From positions 1 through 19,264 of the forward strand of contig PSRH01000113.1 in the NCBI GenBank assembly GCA_003175915.1: DNA of 19,264 nucleotides, read 5' to 3'. Of this stretch, positions 6,720-14,777 are shown one piece after another. This stretch comes from Candidatus Melainabacteria bacterium (GTDB lineage Bacteria > Cyanobacteriota > Vampirovibrionia > Obscuribacterales > Obscuribacteraceae). The notes beneath the pieces were generated by a model, which had not been told where the DNA came from, searched no databases, and saw nothing but the letters and a program-made list of their open reading frames with translations. A program made the translations under genes and the position numbers. Each line of letters opens with the position of its first letter. Positions within the stretch are counted from its first letter, which is position 1.

Positions 6720-8244
6720 TGCGTTTTTCCTGCAATCGGATACTATCTTCGAGCCTGGAGACTAAATGGGGCAATTGAGACTTTGGAAATTGTCGAGCCA
6801 GCGGTCGCGCCAATTTCACTGTGAGCTTACTTTTGAAAAGTCCTGGTTGCTTGCAGGCGATACGCCACCAATGTTTAATGCGGAAACGCCAGGAGTGCTG
6901 ATAGAAGCGGTCATAGAATAACTGGTCGAAAGCTCGCAGTAGTTCCATAGCGTCAGGTAGAAGCGAAGTTTGATCCTTGAAATAGAGCTTGGATTTTTCT
7001 CTGAGCGAGTGTTTAGCGATTGCACTTTCGTACAATTTGAGCATTCGTGTCGCTACCGCTTCGTTGGATAGATTGGCCAGGACATAGGCCCGCGCTTGCG
7101 CACCAAAGGTCTTTCGCTCGCTGTCATTGCGGAGCAATCGTAAAATCGCATTGGCGATTGCCTGTGGATTTCTTGGCTCAACCAGAAGTCCGGAGCGTTC
7201 TGATTCTATATACTCTCTTGTCCCGCCGGAAGTGCTGCCAATCACCGGCTTTCCACAAGACATTGCTTCGATACAAGTGTAAGGTGCATTATCGTATAGA
7301 GAGGGAACCACACAGATGTCGGCAGCCCGATAATAGGTCGGCATTTTGGACAACTCGACCTGGGGAATGAAAGTGACGCTGGCTTCACAGCCATACTGTT
7401 TCAAAATTGTTTTGCAATGAGCCAGCGCTGAACCGCCCGGAGCATGAGGTGTATCGGCTCCCACAACCACGAAATGAGCGGTTTCATACTCTCGAACCAC
7501 ATGCGGTACCGCTTCGATCAGATACTGTATGCCTTTCCTTTCTTCTAATCGACCGACAAACAATATGATCGGCCCTCTCTTCGGCAGAGCCGCCGTTTCT
7601 CCCTCCGGACTGAACTGGTTCGTGTTAACTGGATTGCGGACAATTGGGATCGATTCAATGGCCACTCCCAGATCGTTGGCGATGTACTGGGCGAGATCTT
7701 TGCTAGGAGAACAAATTTCGTCTGCCATCAACATGCTTATGCGTTCCAGCATGCAGATGAGTTGATGATCAAAAGAGGGAACGACGCCATGCAGCTTTTC
7801 ATTGTGGAATTTTGAGAGAGGAGTATGAAGTTTGACTACCAACGGCACGGCTTTCGTGGTTGCAGGTACGATGCCGTCGGCCAAATGTTCTGGTACTTCA
7901 GCAACATCAAACGGGCACTGCTTGTGTCGCTCCAGGAAAGTCTGCCAGAGAGCCAGAGACGACTTGAGAACATAGTGGCTAAAAGGCGTAGTTTCGCTCA
8001 TCACTTCCAGTTCGGAAAGCCCGTCTTCCCAGGTTGCCCTGTGAACCTTTATGCGGCTGTCGGTCGGAGTCGTAACCTTTATTTGATGGTTACCGTTATT
8101 GAAACTGCCGTCCCCTGTTAATGACACCACTTCCACGTCGTGCCCGAGATCGGTCAAAGCGTTAGCCATTTGATAGGTGTAGGCACCAATACCACCCCAG
8201 CCCGTGTCCGGGGGATATTCTCTTGAGATAAGGCAAATCCTCAT
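6703..8244 (-). CDS. GT4-family glycosyltransferase
   Basis: This is a retaining GT-B glycosyltransferase of family 4, expected to transfer a sugar from a nucleotide donor to a growing glycan at the inner face of the membrane. The N-terminal Rossmann half has ICLISREYPPDTGWGGIGAYTYQMANAL with the Gly-rich loop (residues ~4-31). The C-terminal half has ILFVGRLEERKGI (~228-240) and VPSLYDNAPYTCIEAMSCGKPVIGS (~314-338). The usual E-x7-E donor motif reads D-x7-E here (D319, E327). After the GT domain (about residue 410) there is an extra basic, Arg/Lys/Trp-rich tail of ~100 residues, possibly membrane-associating. The frame opens with a TTG at 8247, but AGGGAG six bases before the ATG at 8244 favours the latter. 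The upstream gene's stop (8248-8250) lies just before it, and the aldolase overlaps its end. Residue numbers count from the TTG. Confidence 0.9.
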   Translation of the reverse strand: MRICLISREYPPDTGWGGIGAYTYQMANALTDLGHDVEVVSLTGDGSFNNGNHQIKVTTPTDSRIKVHRATWEDGLSELEVMSETTPFSHYVLKSSLALWQTFLERHKQCPFDVAEVPEHLADGIVPATTKAVPLVVKLHTPLSKFHNEKLHGVVPSFDHQLICMLERISMLMADEICSPSKDLAQYIANDLGVAIESIPIVRNPVNTNQFSPEGETAALPKRGPIILFVGRLEERKGIQYLIEAVPHVVREYETAHFVVVGADTPHAPGGSALAHCKTILKQYGCEASVTFIPQVELSKMPTYYRAADICVVPSLYDNAPYTCIEAMSCGKPVIGSTSGGTREYIESERSGLLVEPRNPQAIANAILRLLRNDSERKTFGAQARAYVLANLSNEAVATRMLKLYESAIAKHSLREKSKLYFKDQTSLLPDAMELLRAFDQLFYDRFYQHSWRFRIKHWWRIACKQPGLFKSKLTVKLARPLARQFPKSQLPHLVSRLEDSIRLQEKRNAHQL

Positions 8245-8247
8245 CAA

Positions 8248-9714
8248 CTACTCCCTAGGCGAGTGCGCGCTCTCTATACGATCTGATTCAATCAATCCTC
8301 GCCTGAATAAGAAAATAACCGGGTCCGGGACCCACGGCTGACATAACGAAGGCAGCCCGAATTCGTCGTATCGCGAAAACGGTGCCAGTGTATCATCTCT
8401 TTTGAGCAAGACGGGATTGCTTTTGAACCGTGGTCCGAAATCGCCGGCTAGCTGGCTTTTCATTAAGGTTAACTCAAGCGCCTGCGGTACTACAAAGAAG
8501 GCGTTCACATTGTAATTGGCTAATGTCAGGCTGATGCCAGCCGCCAGTGCCGTAAGCGATCCAAGAACTGTGGCACAGGCAGGCTTATTCAAAGCTTGAG
8601 TGATACCTGCACTCGCCAAAAAGACGTAGAAAACCAGCAACGCCGTCAACCCTGCTTCAGTCCGGTAAGTGACGAAGTCTTCGGCAATTGCTAGATTCGG
8701 TAAGTAACTTAGCGGTATCAAGCAGAGTGCCGCTGCCCATTGGACCAGACGTTGGTAGACGTTTCCCTTGAAATAAAAAAGCAAGCCGATCGCTATGAAG
8801 GCGCCAATGACGAGGGCGACCCTGGGGCTTGCTTGTAAGCGCTGAAAATTCAAGGCATCAACCAAAGGTCCAACGATAAACCAATGAACTTTTGCCGCTA
8901 TGTGAGTGGTTAGATGGCTCCGCTGAGGTAGTAGAGCAGCAGTTCCGAAGTAACGCTTTGCCCATTCGAAAACGCCGAGCTCCAGGAGGGAGGCAGTGGC
9001 AAATACAGAAAAGAAGGCGACCAATAGCGATGCTTGTTCCTTGAGTCGCTGACCGACAACTGGGTTTTCCACAGGCTTGAACAAAAGAATCGCTGCGAAC
9101 ACCCAGAAGAACATGGCACTTGGTTGATAAAACCCGACCGATAAAAACATGCAGATAATCGCCGCAAGCATTAATGGAATCTTGAATCCCTTGTTCGCCG
9201 CTCTTTCGGTGAGCAAAACGGCAAAATACGCTGCCAATGCCGGAAAGACATGAGAAGAGGCAACAGCCCACGATATGTAAACTTGAAGAGCAGGCACGGT
9301 CGCCAGACACAACGCCAGACAAAATGCTTGTAACCTGGTCCACCCCGTATTGGCTAGCAGTCGATAGGAACAAAAGGCGAGGCAAGCAGCGCCCACTGTG
9401 CCAGCAAGGCGCAGCCAGACCAGGTTGCCGACTGTGTGAATGAAGAGGAATGACAGATCGATGACCAAACCATCAACCGGTCTTCCTTGCAGTAGAGCTT
9501 CTCTTACTACAGCGAGGAGCCAATCTTCAGCTCGGATCGATCGAGCCAAATAGTAAAAGTCGTCGCAAAACGCGTAGTCTTGCCTGAGTACCGGTAGGAA
9601 GCAGAAAAAAAGAAACCCGAGAAGCAAGCAAAATGGTATCCAAAAACCTGGTTTTGCAGGTGCTTTTGGTTTTTCATCGCCCAGATTCAACTCAGGTTTG
9701 GCAAGGGAAAGCAT
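8248..9714 (-). CDS. Polytopic membrane protein, probable GtrII-like (GT-C) glucosyltransferase
   Basis: This 488-residue integral membrane protein has about ten hydrophobic segments. A cytoplasmic N-terminus (~1-22) is followed by a first helix (FWIPFCLLLGFLFFCFLPVL, ~24-43). Directly after it comes an outside loop with the acidic pair DD at 51-52 (YAFCDDFYYLARS) and then QGRPVDG at ~76-82. An acidic pair in the first external loop followed by a GRP/GRW motif is characteristic of GtrII-type glucosyltransferases, GT-C fold enzymes that add a lipid-linked sugar to a glycan on the periplasmic side. The last ~60 residues are soluble and end in a charged tail. It abuts the GT4 gene downstream with no gap, so the two probably act on the same glycan. 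The family call rests on topology and these motifs only. No strong RBS is seen before the ATG at 9714. Confidence 0.7.
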   Translation of the reverse strand: MLSLAKPELNLGDEKPKAPAKPGFWIPFCLLLGFLFFCFLPVLRQDYAFCDDFYYLARSIRAEDWLLAVVREALLQGRPVDGLVIDLSFLFIHTVGNLVWLRLAGTVGAACLAFCSYRLLANTGWTRLQAFCLALCLATVPALQVYISWAVASSHVFPALAAYFAVLLTERAANKGFKIPLMLAAIICMFLSVGFYQPSAMFFWVFAAILLFKPVENPVVGQRLKEQASLLVAFFSVFATASLLELGVFEWAKRYFGTAALLPQRSHLTTHIAAKVHWFIVGPLVDALNFQRLQASPRVALVIGAFIAIGLLFYFKGNVYQRLVQWAAALCLIPLSYLPNLAIAEDFVTYRTEAGLTALLVFYVFLASAGITQALNKPACATVLGSLTALAAGISLTLANYNVNAFFVVPQALELTLMKSQLAGDFGPRFKSNPVLLKRDDTLAPFSRYDEFGLPSLCQPWVPDPVIFLFRRGLIESDRIESAHSPRE

Positions 9715-9788
9715 AGCCAGACGACCATCAGGGTTCCCATTAAGGAGAACACAAGAGGTAGCATTTTAACAAGTGATTTGCGCTAAGA

Positions 9789-9805
9789 CATTTCTTTGTG
9801 AAATG
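9789..9805. terminator. Small hairpin after the SbcD-like gene
   Basis: CATTTC (9789-9794) and GAAATG (9800-9805) form a 6-base stem with a 5-base loop in the 114-base gap between the end of the SbcD-like gene and the start of the GtrII-like gene. The stem is AT-rich and lacks a clear T run, so it is at most a weak terminator or attenuator. Confidence 0.2.
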
Positions 9806-9828
9806 AAATGTTGCCTCATACAGACAAG

Positions 9829-11067
9829 TTATTCATTACCCTGAAATTTGGCTGCTACTTCGTTCATAATTTCGCCTGCCAATTTGATCAAAGTCTCTTT
9901 GCGCTCCGGTGCGAATTCATCGAGGTACGTTTCCAATGCCACCATCGGCGAAGCCGCCTGGCTCTCATTTAACTGCGGTAGACGTGCTCTACTGGCTGTG
10001 GGAACAACTTCCGGTTGCAAACGAACACTAAGGGCGCTCTGGCAAGCCTTGCGAATTTGGTTCTCATCAATACTGGTTGCTTGCTCTTGGCTGAGTTTAT
10101 AACGCACGCGCAGGACGCAACCAGGAATAATCGCCTCGGCTATTTTTTTACAAATCGCCGCTAGCGGATCTTCCTTAGCAACGACATCCAGTTCGACTGT
10201 CAAAAAGGGACGTGGATTAATTGATTTAAACTCGAAGGAAGTGTTGTTTCGGGCAAGCTTTACGTGAACAAAACCTTTGTCTTCTCGTTCTTCTCCGAAG
10301 TCCACGCGTTCCAGGCTACCGGCATAAACTATTGGTGGATCGCTTGGTCTTACCTGCTGATGCTTATGCACATGGCCGAGCGCGACGTAATCAATGTTGC
10401 GGTGGACAAAAATATCGGTAGGAAATGTCTGCGTATAACCAACCAACAATTCCTGTTCGATTCCGGCAAGGGCTCGGTCAACGGTCATATGCGCTGTCAC
10501 GACCGTGGGTAGAGAAGAGTCCAGTTCCCCATAGAAAGCGGAGAGGATCTCCGTTATGTGTTCAACAAGAACGCGGTCGATTTGAGAAGCGGAAACATTC
10601 CCATATTTTTCGAGAGTAACCAGTTGATTGCGGTTCACGTGCGGTAATCCGACTAACTGAAAAGCACCGTTTCTGGTGTCAAGTTTGATCGACATGGGTT
10701 TGTCGATGATGATCACCCCAGGTACTTCCAGGCTCTGGAACACCGACATCGAATGGCTACCTGTTGCCCTTAGAATCTGATCGTGATTCCCGACCACCAG
10801 AATTGTCTTAATGCCCGCGTCCGAGAGACGCTTCAATTCTTGAGCAAACATTTTCTGGTAAATCGGCTCAGGTGATGCATTTTTGTAAGCGTCGCCTGAA
10901 AACAAGAAAACATCTATTTTTTCATCAATTGCGTACTGGACAGCTTTACGAAGCGCCTCGACAAAATCTTCAAAACGAATATTCAAACCAGTTTGCGGGT
11001 TGAGCGAACCATGCGATTCACCCGAACCAAAATGAATATCAGATATGTGGATAAGATTAATCGCCAT
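9829..11067 (-). CDS. SbcD/Mre11-like metallophosphoesterase (DNA repair exonuclease subunit D type)
   Basis: This 412-residue calcineurin-type phosphoesterase has all five metal motifs in order: ISDIHFG (D10, H12), LFSGDAY (D59), VVGNHDQ (N94, H95, D96), VTAHMTV (H193) and ALGHVHKHQ (H232, H234). The arrangement and the following cap-like domain (YAGSLERVDFGEE..., beyond ~250) fit SbcD/Mre11 nucleases, which work with an SbcC/Rad50 ATPase to cut hairpins and protein-blocked DNA ends. Length is normal for SbcD. No SbcC gene is next to it here, whereas sbcD and sbcC are commonly adjacent, so it may act alone or the partner is elsewhere. The ATG at 11067 has no obvious Shine-Dalgarno sequence. 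It is divergent from the rRNA methyltransferase gene. Confidence 0.85.
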   Translation of the reverse strand: MAINLIHISDIHFGSGESHGSLNPQTGLNIRFEDFVEALRKAVQYAIDEKIDVFLFSGDAYKNASPEPIYQKMFAQELKRLSDAGIKTILVVGNHDQILRATGSHSMSVFQSLEVPGVIIIDKPMSIKLDTRNGAFQLVGLPHVNRNQLVTLEKYGNVSASQIDRVLVEHITEILSAFYGELDSSLPTVVTAHMTVDRALAGIEQELLVGYTQTFPTDIFVHRNIDYVALGHVHKHQQVRPSDPPIVYAGSLERVDFGEEREDKGFVHVKLARNNTSFEFKSINPRPFLTVELDVVAKEDPLAAICKKIAEAIIPGCVLRVRYKLSQEQATSIDENQIRKACQSALSVRLQPEVVPTASRARLPQLNESQAASPMVALETYLDEFAPERKETLIKLAGEIMNEVAAKFQGNE

Positions 11068-11073
11068 GGGAAA

Positions 11074-11096
11074 TAGGCAAGCATCGGCTTTGCCTA
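11074..11096. repeat. Inverted repeat between divergent genes
   Basis: TAGGCAAGC (11074-11082) pairs with GCTTTGCCTA (11087-11096) apart from one bulged T, with a 4-base loop (ATCG). It begins only 6 bases from the start codon of the SbcD-like gene and precedes the methyltransferase frame, so it would lie in the shared control region as an operator or a leader hairpin. The function is a guess. Confidence 0.4.
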
Positions 11097-11185
11097 AAGC
11101 TTAAAAAGTGCCGCTCGACAAGTTCACTTTATCAGTTTTTTGTTGTTCTATCAAAGATCAGGATGCCGCCAGCTACAATGAATTG

Positions 11186-12658
11186 ATGAAGCAAGAGCCG
11201 GAAATCAAAAGAGGCGATAAAGTCGAAGTGCGCATCACATCACTTGCTCCTGGCGGTGAGGGCGTAAGCAAAGACTTTGGTATGCCTATTTTTGTCAATC
11301 GAGTTGCTGAAGGTGATCGGGCGCTGATTGAGATTTTCGATCGGCGCTCGAACTTTGCCCGCGGGCGGGTTTTGGAAATTCTGGCGCCCTCGCCTGATCG
11401 AGCTGAACCACCCTGCAAACTCTTTAAAGTCTGCGGCGGATGTCAGTGGCAGCATATAAGTTATGAGGGTCAACTGAAAGCCAAAGAACAAATCATCAAG
11501 CAGGCGCTTAACCACATCGGTGGCCTGGATGCAGCTTCAGTCAAAGAAGTGATTCCATCTGGTAAGCAACTTTTCTACCGCAACAAAGTGCAGTTTCCCG
11601 TCAGGCAACCGAAGGGATCCGATCGCATTCTAGCCGGGTATTACGAGCAAGACTCGCACAATTTGGTGAACGTGAAGCATTGTCCGATTCAGCCAAAGGC
11701 CTTGGACGAAATGCTGGAAGCGGCTAAAGCTAGCTGCGAGCAATTTCGCGTTTCGGCCTACAACGAAATCACCGGTGAGGGGCTTTTACGCTTTATAAAC
11801 GCCCGGTACAGTGAGGAGAACGAGCAAATCCTCGTCACCCTCGTCGTCAATTGCGCTAAGACGAAAATCCCAGACTATCTCAAGCAAGCGGCTCTTGATA
11901 TTGCCGAGAAGCTTTCGAGCGTTGTCGGCGTCTGCTTGAATTTCAACACGAAACCGGGCAATCGCATACTTGGCGAGGAAACGGTTTGTATAACCGGCAA
12001 GCCCTATCTCGAGGAAACGCTCAAAACAAAACGGACTGACTATCCCGAGGAGCTGAAAACTGGACTGACTTTTCGCCTCTCCTCCAGTAGTTTCTTTCAG
12101 GTTAATACTGAGCAGGCCGTCAATATATTTGAGTGCCTCAGTGACTTTATTCTCGATTTCTCATCGGTTGCCAAAGTAGCGCCTGCGGAAATGGTCGTTC
12201 TAGACGCCTACGCCGGGGTGGGCGCCATAGCTCTCTGGCTTTCGCCTTTTGTAAAGAAGGTTCTGGCGGTTGAAGAGGTCGCCGATGCTGTCAAAGACGG
12301 TCATGTTAATCTCGAATTGAACCGAATTGAGAATGTAGATTTTCGCTTAGGTAAGGTTGAGCAAGTATTGCCGAAGTTGTTTAATGAAGGCGTCCGACCG
12401 CATGTTGTTATCGTCGATCCACCCAGAAGGGGCTGTTCTGAAAAGGCACTGGAGGCTGTGCTTGCCTTCGCCCCACCACTGATTCTTTATGTCAGTTGTA
12501 ACCCTGTAACTCTGGCTCGGGACTTGAAGCTGATCATTGGCGACGGAGAATCTAAATGTGGGTATAAAACAGTGGAGATCCAGCCAGTCGACTTGTTTCC
12601 CCAGACATATCACATAGAGTCGATTGCAGTTTTACAGAGGCAGCCACAGTATGGTTAA
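11186..12658 (+). CDS. rlmD: 23S rRNA (uracil-5-)-methyltransferase, RlmD/RumA type
   Basis: This SAM-dependent enzyme makes 5-methyluridine in rRNA. From the ATG at 11186 it has 490 residues, near the family's 430-460. In order it shows a TRAM domain (RGDKVEVRITSLAPGGEGVS...), the 4Fe-4S cysteines C77, C83, C86 (CxxxxxCGGCQWQ) and C166 (KHCPIQ), the SAM site DAYAGVGAIAL at ~340-350, DPPRRG at ~411-416, and the catalytic Cys of YVSCNPVTLARDL at ~438. The C-terminal HIES supplies the general base Glu. The frame continues upstream to a GTG at 11108, but those 26 residues are outside the TRAM domain and neither start has a good RBS, so the start is uncertain. The next gene overlaps its end by 8 bases. 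RlmD and the related RlmC/RlmCD cannot be separated by eye. Confidence 0.92.
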   Translation: MKQEPEIKRGDKVEVRITSLAPGGEGVSKDFGMPIFVNRVAEGDRALIEIFDRRSNFARGRVLEILAPSPDRAEPPCKLFKVCGGCQWQHISYEGQLKAKEQIIKQALNHIGGLDAASVKEVIPSGKQLFYRNKVQFPVRQPKGSDRILAGYYEQDSHNLVNVKHCPIQPKALDEMLEAAKASCEQFRVSAYNEITGEGLLRFINARYSEENEQILVTLVVNCAKTKIPDYLKQAALDIAEKLSSVVGVCLNFNTKPGNRILGEETVCITGKPYLEETLKTKRTDYPEELKTGLTFRLSSSSFFQVNTEQAVNIFECLSDFILDFSSVAKVAPAEMVVLDAYAGVGAIALWLSPFVKKVLAVEEVADAVKDGHVNLELNRIENVDFRLGKVEQVLPKLFNEGVRPHVVIVDPPRRGCSEKALEAVLAFAPPLILYVSCNPVTLARDLKLIIGDGESKCGYKTVEIQPVDLFPQTYHIESIAVLQRQPQYG

Positions 12659-13109
12659 TCTCGGCATCTGGAAAAAGCAGGAAAACGTTAAGGCGGCGCT
12701 GCCGCCAGGGCTTGTCGTCAGTCACGATAAGCACATTTCTGCTGCGGCAGTGCAAGAGATTTGCGCTTCGGTCGGTTGGACGCGGCGCGACGTCAGCCTG
12801 ATTGGGCGCGCCCTTGAAAACAGCCTGGCAGTGACGTCCGTGTGGGAGAAGGAAAAGCTCGTGGCTTTTGCTCGTGCCACAGGCGATAAGGTTTTCAACG
12901 CCACAGTTTGGGATGTGGTCGTCCGTCCCACGCATCAGCACATGGGCTTAGGACTTTTGGTCATGGCTGAACTTTTGAATGAGCTCGACTCCTACCAGAT
13001 CCCACTCATAACTCTCTATGCCGATCCCGGCACCGACGGGTTCTACAAGAGATTCGGCTTTCTTGCCGACCCTTCAGGCGTGCGCGGCATGTTCCGGGAA
13101 AAGCTCTAA
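12651..13109 (+). CDS. GNAT-family N-acetyltransferase
   Basis: This 152-residue protein has the GNAT fold: VWEKEKLVAFARATGD (beta strands 2-3), VWDVVVRPTHQHMGLGLLVMAEL (strand 4 and the acetyl-CoA motif A, here QHMGLG) and LYADPGTDGFYKRFGFLADPSG (motif B with the GFYKRFGF signature). It transfers an acetyl group from acetyl-CoA to an amine; the substrate is unknown. The ATG at 12651 overlaps the methyltransferase stop by 8 bases and has AGAGG upstream. The frame also allows a TTG at 12624, which I think too early. Its position between an rRNA methyltransferase and rplI would fit a ribosomal-protein or translation-linked target, but that is inference from neighbours only. Confidence 0.88.
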   Translation: MVNLGIWKKQENVKAALPPGLVVSHDKHISAAAVQEICASVGWTRRDVSLIGRALENSLAVTSVWEKEKLVAFARATGDKVFNATVWDVVVRPTHQHMGLGLLVMAELLNELDSYQIPLITLYADPGTDGFYKRFGFLADPSGVRGMFREKL

Positions 13110-13139
13110 GCGTGAATTTTCTGCGGCAATTCTCCCCTT

Positions 13140-13295
13140 ATGACCGGCAGGCTTACCAATGGCATGGTAGAGTTGACAGGTTTGTCCCAGGTTTCATCCT
13201 GGGAAGGGCTGAGCGCCAATCAGTCGCGCGCGACCTATGTCGAAGCCCAAGGAGCGGCCTCGATGCCTGCTGTAGATTTTTGGGGGATGTCATGA
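13140..13295 (+). CDS. Small ORF (51 codons) coupled to rplI, unrecognised
   Basis: An ATG at 13140 opens a 51-codon frame ending in TGA at 13293-13295, which overlaps the rplI ATG (13292) as ATGA. This is typical of translational coupling. The product begins MTGRLTNGMVELTGLSQV and ends AASMPAVDFWGMS; it is soluble, rich in Ser, Gly, Ala and Val, with two Trp and no membrane segment. It fills almost all of the 182-base gap between the acetyltransferase and L9 genes, and its composition looks protein-like. A second start at 13164 (MVELTG) is possible. No clear Shine-Dalgarno sequence precedes either start, and I do not recognise a family. The competing frame (an N-terminal extension of L9 from a GTG at 13112) is less likely because L9 begins canonically at MKVILQ. 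Confidence 0.45.
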   Translation: MTGRLTNGMVELTGLSQVSSWEGLSANQSRATYVEAQGAASMPAVDFWGMS

Positions 13296-13813
13296 AGGTT
13301 ATTTTGCAAGACAATGTTGTGAAGTTAGGTAAGGCCGGCGATATCGTAGAGGCTTCGCCAGGTTATTTCCGCAACTTCCTACAACCTAGAAAGCTGGCGG
13401 TTGTTGCCAGTGAGGGCGCTTTGAAGAAGCGTCAGGAAGATATGGAAGTCCTGCGCAAGAAAGCTGAGAAGGCGCATCAGCAGTATGTCGAGCTTGCCGA
13501 TAAAATCACGGCCTTGGGCAAGATCCGCCTCTCTGCTAGAGTTGGCGAGGGCGGTAAGCTTTACGGCAAAATCACCAACAAGGAAATTGCCCAGGCGCTC
13601 GAGAGTGAGCTCAAGATAGAAGTCGATAAGCGTCTGATCAAAACCAATGAGGAAGTAAATTCACTCGGTACGTACAAGGTGATAGTGAAACTGGCACCGG
13701 ATGTACAGAGCACAATAGTGCTTGAACTCATATCCGAAGGTCCGATACCGGAAGCAACGACCCAATCAGGCGATGCCGAGGCGACAAAGCCCGATCGCGC
13801 TGAAAAAGAATAA
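13292..13813 (+). CDS. rplI: 50S ribosomal protein L9
   Basis: This is L9, which binds 23S rRNA at the base of the L1 stalk. The N-terminal domain is canonical: MKVILQDNVVKLGKAGDIVE, then the conserved GYFRNFLQPRKLA at about 24-36. A long connecting helix follows (KKRQEDMEVLRKKAEKAHQQYVELADKI, ~46-73), then the C-terminal domain with RVGEGGKLYGKITNKEIAQAL (~85-105). At 173 residues it is about 25 longer than usual because of a hydrophilic, acidic tail (PEATTQSGDAEATKPDRAEKE). The start is fixed by the family N-terminus and by a GGGGGA about 5 bases upstream. The preceding small ORF ends in an ATGA overlap with it, and the next gene begins 3 bases after its stop. Confidence 0.97.
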   Translation: MKVILQDNVVKLGKAGDIVEASPGYFRNFLQPRKLAVVASEGALKKRQEDMEVLRKKAEKAHQQYVELADKITALGKIRLSARVGEGGKLYGKITNKEIAQALESELKIEVDKRLIKTNEEVNSLGTYKVIVKLAPDVQSTIVLELISEGPIPEATTQSGDAEATKPDRAEKE

Positions 13814-13816
13814 CTC

Positions 13817-14770
13817 GTGCTGCGGACTCTGATCGCGAAGCTAATTCGAGCTGGTTGGGTCTGTTGCCTGGTTGTTGCCGTGATTGTGCCGGCAGTGTCT
13901 GCCGATGCGGCTGTTCTGAATAGTACAACGATAATCAAGCTGGTTCGCGGCGCTAAGGTCTTTGAACCGGACGCTCAGATCACGGCCTACGTTAACGGCA
14001 AGGAGATCATCGTAGTTTCGTACCTTAATCCGAAAGCGAACGACAATGACTGCAAAATTGACGCGGTGCTCATAGCCAAAGCAATTTTCGACGTTTTTCC
14101 TCCGCCGGCCTTCAGCAACCTTCGAGTCAACCTCTACGACAGCAAGGATGCCACACAAAGTATCTATCGCTCCGTGATTGTCCGAGCCGGCGACATCGAA
14201 GTTTTCGCTAAAGGTGGAATTTCCAAGGAAGCATTGCTGGCTTCTTTGACGGTGGCGCATGAACGACGCAGCGGCGTGATTCCGCGTCCGTCCCCTCGAG
14301 CAATATTGAATATGCCAATCACCGGCGAATTCAGGAAGAAAGAACGGCAAACTTTGCTTCGTGATATCAGAGATTTGCAGCTGAAGAATCAAGAACTCGG
14401 TCGAGAAGTGGCAGATGTAGACAGATGCTGTACACTTTTCGGAGCGAGTGAAGCTTTCGTGCCCCGGCAAGACGAGCATGGTTTTGTGCGGGCCTACAAC
14501 GACACGGTGATTGCTTTGAATGAAGAACAGGCTAAAGTCAATCGAGCTGTTACGGAGCTTTACCACAAGTTACCGGTAGCCGGACCTCAATACGAGCGCA
14601 GAGTGGCTGTCTACAAACGCCTGGAGTATCTGGAGCGACACGGTAAAGACGTGACGCAGCTGAGGCGGATTTTCGAGAAGGACGTAGAGCCGCGCGCCAG
14701 GATGGGGCAAGACTCGCTCGAGCTGGACGTTAGTCTAAGTACTGTGGAAAGAGCCCTCAATAAGATGTGA
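13817..14770 (+). CDS. Secreted coiled-coil protein of unknown function
   Basis: I do not recognise this 317-residue protein. It starts with a GTG 3 bases after the rplI stop and has a clear Sec signal peptide: basic start (MLRTLIAKLIRAG), hydrophobic core (WVCCLVVAVIVPAV) and a likely cleavage after AVSA at residue 29. The mature part has a beta-rich N-terminal section (~32-130: TTIIKLVRGAKVFEPDAQITAYVNGKEIIVV...), a Pro-rich linker near 153-170, then a helical, charged half (~171-317) with a probable coiled coil (KKERQTLLRDIRDLQLKNQELGREV) around a CC pair (204-205). It is followed 7 bases later by the HEXXH lipoprotein gene. Both are predicted to be exported, so they may work together in the periplasm or at the cell surface; this is inference. 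Confidence 0.8.
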   Translation: MLRTLIAKLIRAGWVCCLVVAVIVPAVSADAAVLNSTTIIKLVRGAKVFEPDAQITAYVNGKEIIVVSYLNPKANDNDCKIDAVLIAKAIFDVFPPPAFSNLRVNLYDSKDATQSIYRSVIVRAGDIEVFAKGGISKEALLASLTVAHERRSGVIPRPSPRAILNMPITGEFRKKERQTLLRDIRDLQLKNQELGREVADVDRCCTLFGASEAFVPRQDEHGFVRAYNDTVIALNEEQAKVNRAVTELYHKLPVAGPQYERRVAVYKRLEYLERHGKDVTQLRRIFEKDVEPRARMGQDSLELDVSLSTVERALNKM

Positions 14771-14777
14771 GTTTGGA

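Noticed and set aside
8858..9385. 175-codon ORF in another minus-strand frame of the membrane protein gene
   Set aside because: Shadow frame: the main frame gives regular membrane helices, while this one is Ser/Cys-rich without pattern.
13112..13291. N-terminal extension of L9 from a GTG
   Set aside because: L9 begins canonically at MKVILQ with a strong RBS; the extension is unlike L9, and a different frame there looks more coding.
13841..14566. 241-codon minus-strand ORF opposite the secreted coiled-coil protein
   Set aside because: Long, but the plus frame has a signal peptide, tight operon spacing and better composition; the minus translation has no recognisable features.
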